From contig JADJPF010000004.1 in the NCBI GenBank assembly GCA_016713405.1, positions 124,001-188,000 of the forward strand: a stretch of DNA of 64,000 nt, read 5' to 3'. Below are positions 61,348 to 64,000 of the stretch, one piece after another. A program made the position numbers and the translations under genes. Below the pieces are notes generated by a model. That model had not been told where the DNA came from and ran no database searches. It was given only the letters and a program-made list of their open reading frames with translations. Each line of letters begins with the position of its first letter. The stretch's first letter is position 1. Origin of the DNA: Blastocatellia bacterium. GTDB lineage: Bacteria > Acidobacteriota > Blastocatellia > Chloracidobacteriales > JADJPF01.

Positions 61348-61382
61348 GAGTGTATCTTATTGAAAAACTTAAAGATACACTC
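61348..61382 (-). terminator. Terminator-like hairpin after the M28 peptidase gene
   Basis: An 11-bp perfect stem GAGTGTATCTT / AAGATACACTC (61348-61358 with 61372-61382) has a 13-base loop. It lies 12 bases past the M28 stop. The following U-tract is interrupted (CTTAAAATTT), so termination may be partial. Confidence 0.5.
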
Positions 61383-61394
61383 AAGTAAAAATTA

Positions 61395-62861
61395 TTATTT
61401 CCAGTCGCCAGATTTTTTAAGAAAATCTAGGATATTTGCTTTTTTCAAGATTTCTTCTATTGCATTGTGTTCTAGGCGTGGAGCAAGTTGGTTAGGTTGT
61501 TCTGCAATATGATAGCCTGTAATTGCTACAATCGCGCTTGCTGCTGCTAAATTATGTGGATTAACCTTGTCTATGGTATCGCTAAACTTATGATGAATAT
61601 CATCATAATGTGTCATATCTACTAATAAATCTAGCGTAGGAACACCTTCTAAAATAAAATAGCCATGATCAGTATTAAAACTTACTTCAGGTGATAAGGT
61701 ATCACCATTTAAGCTAGTAAGAAGTTTGCTAATAGGTTTCATTGCTTCATAAACATCATTGCGGCCTTGAACCTTCCAACCTCTAGGATGGCCTGCGCCA
61801 TTATCAGTATTAAGCACTGCAAGACATTTAGCCATCTCTGATTTATGAGCTTCAATATAGGCTTTTGAACCTAATAAACCTTGCTCTTCTCCACCCCATA
61901 GAGCAAAGCGAATTGAGCGACGAGGGGCTTGGCCTAGAGACATAATTGCTCTAGCAGTTTCTAGTACAGTAGCACAGCCGCTTCCATTATCCTGCGCACC
62001 TGTTGCAAAATCCCAAGAATCTAAATGCGCTCCAATTAAAACCCATTCATCTGGCTTTTCTCGTCCAACAATTTCTGCTATTACATTATCAACCTGAATT
62101 TCGCCCGGAGTGTGGTTTTGATACTCAAATTCTACTTTAACAGAACCTTTTTCTAGCAAACGACGAATCAATTGATTATCCTCTGCACCAAGTGCAGCAG
62201 CAGGAATTGGTGTAATTGATGTTCCATTAGAAGCTTTACGGGCCTTAACAATATTATTGTCATATTGATCAGGTACTAAAACAGCCAATGCACCTACTTC
62301 TTTAAAGGCGTTATAAGCATCTGGAAAGCGCAAAATTGCATTTAATCGGCCTTCTGCAAAAACACTAGCTGGGTCAAATAAAAGAATTTTCCCTTTTAAG
62401 TTAGTATTTGCTTTGATTTTTTCTGGGTCAAGATCTTTAAGCAATACTACTTCACCTTTAACCCCTCCTGCTGGTGTGGAAGGTGTCCAGCCTAAAGAAT
62501 GTAAAACAATTGGACGATCTAAGGGGGCAATCATACGAGCGCGGGAAGAAGTAGTTCTTTCCCAGCCACCCATAGTAAATTTTTCTAAACGGACATTTTT
62601 AATACCCATTGCCCGAAATTCTTCTGCTGCCCATTCAGCAGAGCGTTTATAAGCAGAGGTTCCTGTTAATCGCGCTCCAAATTTGTCAGTCAAGGTTTGC
62701 AAGTAATTCATTGATTGGCCTTTGACTAAAATATTACCTGCAATCTTGATGGATGCTTGCTCAATTTCTTCTGTATTAGAATTTGAAAAATTGGCTGTTA
62801 AAGGAAGCGGTAAAAGTAAAATAATAAATAAAATTACTAATAAACTACGGTAATTTTTCAT
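61395..62861 (-). CDS. M28 family aminopeptidase with PA domain, secreted
   Basis: The 488-residue protein has a signal peptide (LLVILFIILLLPLPLTA), a PA-like insertion domain around 130-255, and the M28 zinc peptidase domain. Metal-ligand motifs are GAHLDSW (His and Asp), AQDNGSG and WGGEEQG, with NTDNGAGHP and HYDDIHHKFSDTIDKVN in the later part. It resembles carboxypeptidase Q and related secreted aminopeptidases. The promoter lies at 62919-62947, and the start is preceded by an AAGGT-type site. It is followed by a hairpin and the WD40-like gene. Confidence 0.94.
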   Translation of the reverse strand: MKNYRSLLVILFIILLLPLPLTANFSNSNTEEIEQASIKIAGNILVKGQSMNYLQTLTDKFGARLTGTSAYKRSAEWAAEEFRAMGIKNVRLEKFTMGGWERTTSSRARMIAPLDRPIVLHSLGWTPSTPAGGVKGEVVLLKDLDPEKIKANTNLKGKILLFDPASVFAEGRLNAILRFPDAYNAFKEVGALAVLVPDQYDNNIVKARKASNGTSITPIPAAALGAEDNQLIRRLLEKGSVKVEFEYQNHTPGEIQVDNVIAEIVGREKPDEWVLIGAHLDSWDFATGAQDNGSGCATVLETARAIMSLGQAPRRSIRFALWGGEEQGLLGSKAYIEAHKSEMAKCLAVLNTDNGAGHPRGWKVQGRNDVYEAMKPISKLLTSLNGDTLSPEVSFNTDHGYFILEGVPTLDLLVDMTHYDDIHHKFSDTIDKVNPHNLAAASAIVAITGYHIAEQPNQLAPRLEHNAIEEILKKANILDFLKKSGDWK

Positions 62862-62918
62862 AGTACCTTCTTATGGAATTAATTAAATTTTTAGGATTAT
62901 TTTGTTGGTGGCAAAAAT

Positions 62919-62947
62919 AGTATAAATAAATTTAATAATTCTGTCAG
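62919..62947 (-). promoter_or_regulatory. Sigma-70-type promoter for the M28 peptidase
   Basis: On the minus strand the -35 reads CTGACA (62942-62947) and the -10 TATACT (62919-62924), separated by exactly 17 bp; each matches the consensus at 5 of 6 bases. The predicted leader to the ATG at 62861 is about 50 bases. This is the best-matching promoter seen in the window. Confidence 0.7.
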
Positions 62948-63082
62948 GATTTACTAGCGTTTTACGTCTTTCTTTAAGGTCAGTAATCCTAGTTGCAAAA
63001 TAAAATATAACTAAAATCGATTTAAGAGGGCAGACTTTTAGTCATAATTGTTGTTTTGTGGCTAGGCTTTACTATTAAACTG

Positions 63083-63616
63083 CTAAATCATAGGGTCTAT
63101 AAATCTACTCATAGCTTGCAGCCTTTCTTGATAGGCTTCTTGACGAATATTTGCTAATGCTTGGCAAAGAGTTTTTAATCTAGTTTGTGCTATTAAACGT
63201 TTTTCTGCTTTTGTGCTATTTACAGCATCCATACAAGAAGCTATTGCAGCAAAAACACCAGGTTTATCTAGGTTTGGGATTTCTGGTAATGCTAAAAGTT
63301 GTTCTGCTAAATGGGTTCGTTGATCAGCTAATAACTGTTTATCAATTAATTCAGATGGGTTAGTTAGTAGAAATTCTAGTGTATTAAGAATAGGCCAAAG
63401 TAAATCTAAAAGTTGATAAAGAGGTTCGTTAGTTGGTATTGTATCTACAAGAGTTTCATCATTAGTTTTTTGTTGATTAGGGCGATTTTCTGGTGGACAA
63501 GCCTTTTGTACACGACTTAAAACCATAGCTTCAAGGGAATTTACTTGTTGTGAGGTTTTATAAGGTTTTGCGCCTAGTTCCATGGCTAGAAAATCGTCCA
63601 AGTCATCTAGAGGCAT
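63083..63616 (-). CDS. Hypothetical helical protein, 177 residues
   Basis: The 177-residue protein is soluble and mostly helical, with an acidic start (MPLDDLDDFLAMELGAKPY), a Pro/Gln/Thr-rich loop at about 57-82 and amphipathic helices after it (TRLKTLCQALANIRQEAYQERL). The family is not recognised. It lacks a signal peptide and cysteine motif. The ATG at 63616 has an AGGAGA about 10 bases upstream. It lies between the M28 peptidase and the Cys-rich gene, each on the minus strand, with gaps that likely separate transcription units. Confidence 0.75.
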   Translation of the reverse strand: MPLDDLDDFLAMELGAKPYKTSQQVNSLEAMVLSRVQKACPPENRPNQQKTNDETLVDTIPTNEPLYQLLDLLWPILNTLEFLLTNPSELIDKQLLADQRTHLAEQLLALPEIPNLDKPGVFAAIASCMDAVNSTKAEKRLIAQTRLKTLCQALANIRQEAYQERLQAMSRFIDPMI

Positions 63617-63683
63617 AAGTTATAATCTCCTATTACTTTTTATTATTTTATTTATAATTTTTATCAAGTTTTTCCCCAACAAA

Positions 63684-63718
63684 GATCACCCAAACCCGAT
63701 TCTCTCTATCGGGTGATC
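63684..63718. other. Competing hairpins in the 63617-63878 gap
   Basis: GATCACCC (63684-63691) can pair with GGGTGATC (63711-63718). A second stem, ACCCGAT (63694-63700) with ATCGGGT (63708-63714), uses overlapping bases, so only one forms at a time. No coding sequence lies here. Its strand and role are unknown. Confidence 0.5.
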
Positions 63719-63795
63719 GCAGACAACACACAACACTATGAATGGCTCTGCCAATTCTATCATGAAAATTTATGCCAAGCATAAATTTTTTTCTT

Positions 63796-63842
63796 GACAA
63801 AATAATAAAAACACCCAACTTATAGATTTTAAGTTAGGTGTT
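63796..63842 (-). terminator. Intrinsic terminator after the Cys-rich gene
   Basis: On the minus strand AACACCTAACTT pairs with AAGTTGGGTGTT (63831-63842 with 63810-63821; 12 bp with one G-T) and is followed by TTTTATTATTTT. It is 37 bases past the stop of the Cys-rich gene. Stem plus U-rich tail make this a convincing rho-independent terminator. Confidence 0.85.
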
Positions 63843-63878
63843 CTACATAAATTAGTAATTTTATAAATATTACTTAGC

Positions 63879-64000
63879 TTATTTCTTTGCTCCGCAACCA
63901 CCAGCACCGCCACAGCTATTTTTGCCTTTAGCTTCAGCTTTGCAGCTAGCTTTGCCTTTGCATTCGTGTGCAGCACCTTTGTCTGAAGAAGCAGCAGCGA
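63879..64000 (-). CDS. C-terminus of a small Cys/Lys/Gly-rich protein, cut by the window edge
   Basis: The minus-strand frame that ends at the TAA 63879-63881 reads AAASSDKGAAHECKGKASCK, then AEAKGKNSCGGAGGCGAKK, 39 residues with four Cys spaced in KGK-x-x-C and CGG patterns. Its N-terminus lies beyond the window. The pattern is like small secreted Cys-rich proteins often proposed as metal-binding or RiPP-like metallophores (bufferin-like), but no maturation enzyme is visible, so the class is not certain. A strong terminator follows. Another frame here could encode 68 residues but is judged a shadow. Confidence 0.65.
   Translation of the reverse strand, partial: AAASSDKGAAHECKGKASCKAEAKGKNSCGGAGGCGAKK

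Noticed and set aside
63770..63976. 68-residue minus-strand reading frame near the right edge
   Set aside because: It overlaps the Cys-rich frame in a shifted frame, runs through the terminator and has no ribosome site; the Cys-rich frame has the clear stop and terminator.

Overview
The window looks like chromosomal DNA of a low-GC member of the Acidobacteriota, most plausibly the Blastocatellia side of the phylum. The main pointers are a protein of the VWFA-related family best known from Acidobacteria (4136-6357), three large eukaryote-type Ser/Thr kinases, several PAS-rich two-component proteins, secreted M2 and M28 peptidases and WD40/Kelch proteins, all in AT-rich DNA (mid-30s percent GC by eye). 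This placement is inference; no rRNA, tRNA, CRISPR array or insertion sequence was seen. The layout is ordinary chromosome: short operons, few long gaps, no integrase or transposase.

Region by region: 1-1440 holds a minus-strand run (hypothetical, SirB1-like, nucleotidyltransferase fragment). 1752-3347 is a zinc-ribbon kinase. 3473-6357 is a minus-strand ThiF-like E1 enzyme behind a VWFA-type secreted protein that carries a one-base frameshift. 6602-10393 is a tight ubiD-like / response regulator-GGDDF / selA operon. 10398-13456 holds a helical hypothetical protein and a hypothetical protein plus an alpha/beta hydrolase. 13457-14481 is an AT-rich gap with a 19-bp direct repeat and a small secreted Arg/Asp-rich protein. 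14551-20242 holds an SDR, infC (ATT start, unlinked to rpmI-rplT), a zinc-ribbon/FGE-sulfatase fusion, an AmgK-like sugar kinase and asnS. 20270-24470 is a minus-strand operon of a MocA-like transferase, an XPB-partner protein and an XPB helicase. 24540-30393 is glycyl-tRNA synthetase, cytochrome c, cca, a VWA protein and an unknown protein. 30665-35470 holds an FHA kinase, a degenerate Fic-like protein and a broken Kelch protein. 35559-46979 holds an M2 peptidase, dnaE with a damaged N-terminus, an NtrC-type regulator, a PAS histidine kinase with its LuxR-type regulator, DinB and adenosine deaminase. 47015-54881 is a minus-strand set: a 1744-residue P-loop protein, a membrane thioredoxin-fold protein and a membrane Ser/Thr kinase. 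55162-64000 holds a hybrid histidine kinase, an ECF sigma/anti-sigma-TPR pair, a WD40-like protein with a structured leader, an M28 peptidase, a hypothetical protein and the end of a Cys-rich small protein.

How they work together: much of the window is signalling (three Ser/Thr kinases, FHA, three histidine-kinase or response-regulator modules, GGDDF, ECF/anti-sigma) mixed with translation housekeeping (infC, asnS, glycyl-tRNA synthetase, cca, selA). The strongest candidate for something undescribed is 47015-54881, where a giant ATPase with a very long disordered middle and a duplicated linear motif sits with a His-rich membrane kinase. Four genes show lesions or lost motifs: the VWFA protein (frameshift), dnaE (about 100 bp missing in the PHP domain), the Kelch protein (two adjacent stops) and the Fic-like protein (catalytic His replaced). 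Two of these could be assembly or read errors.
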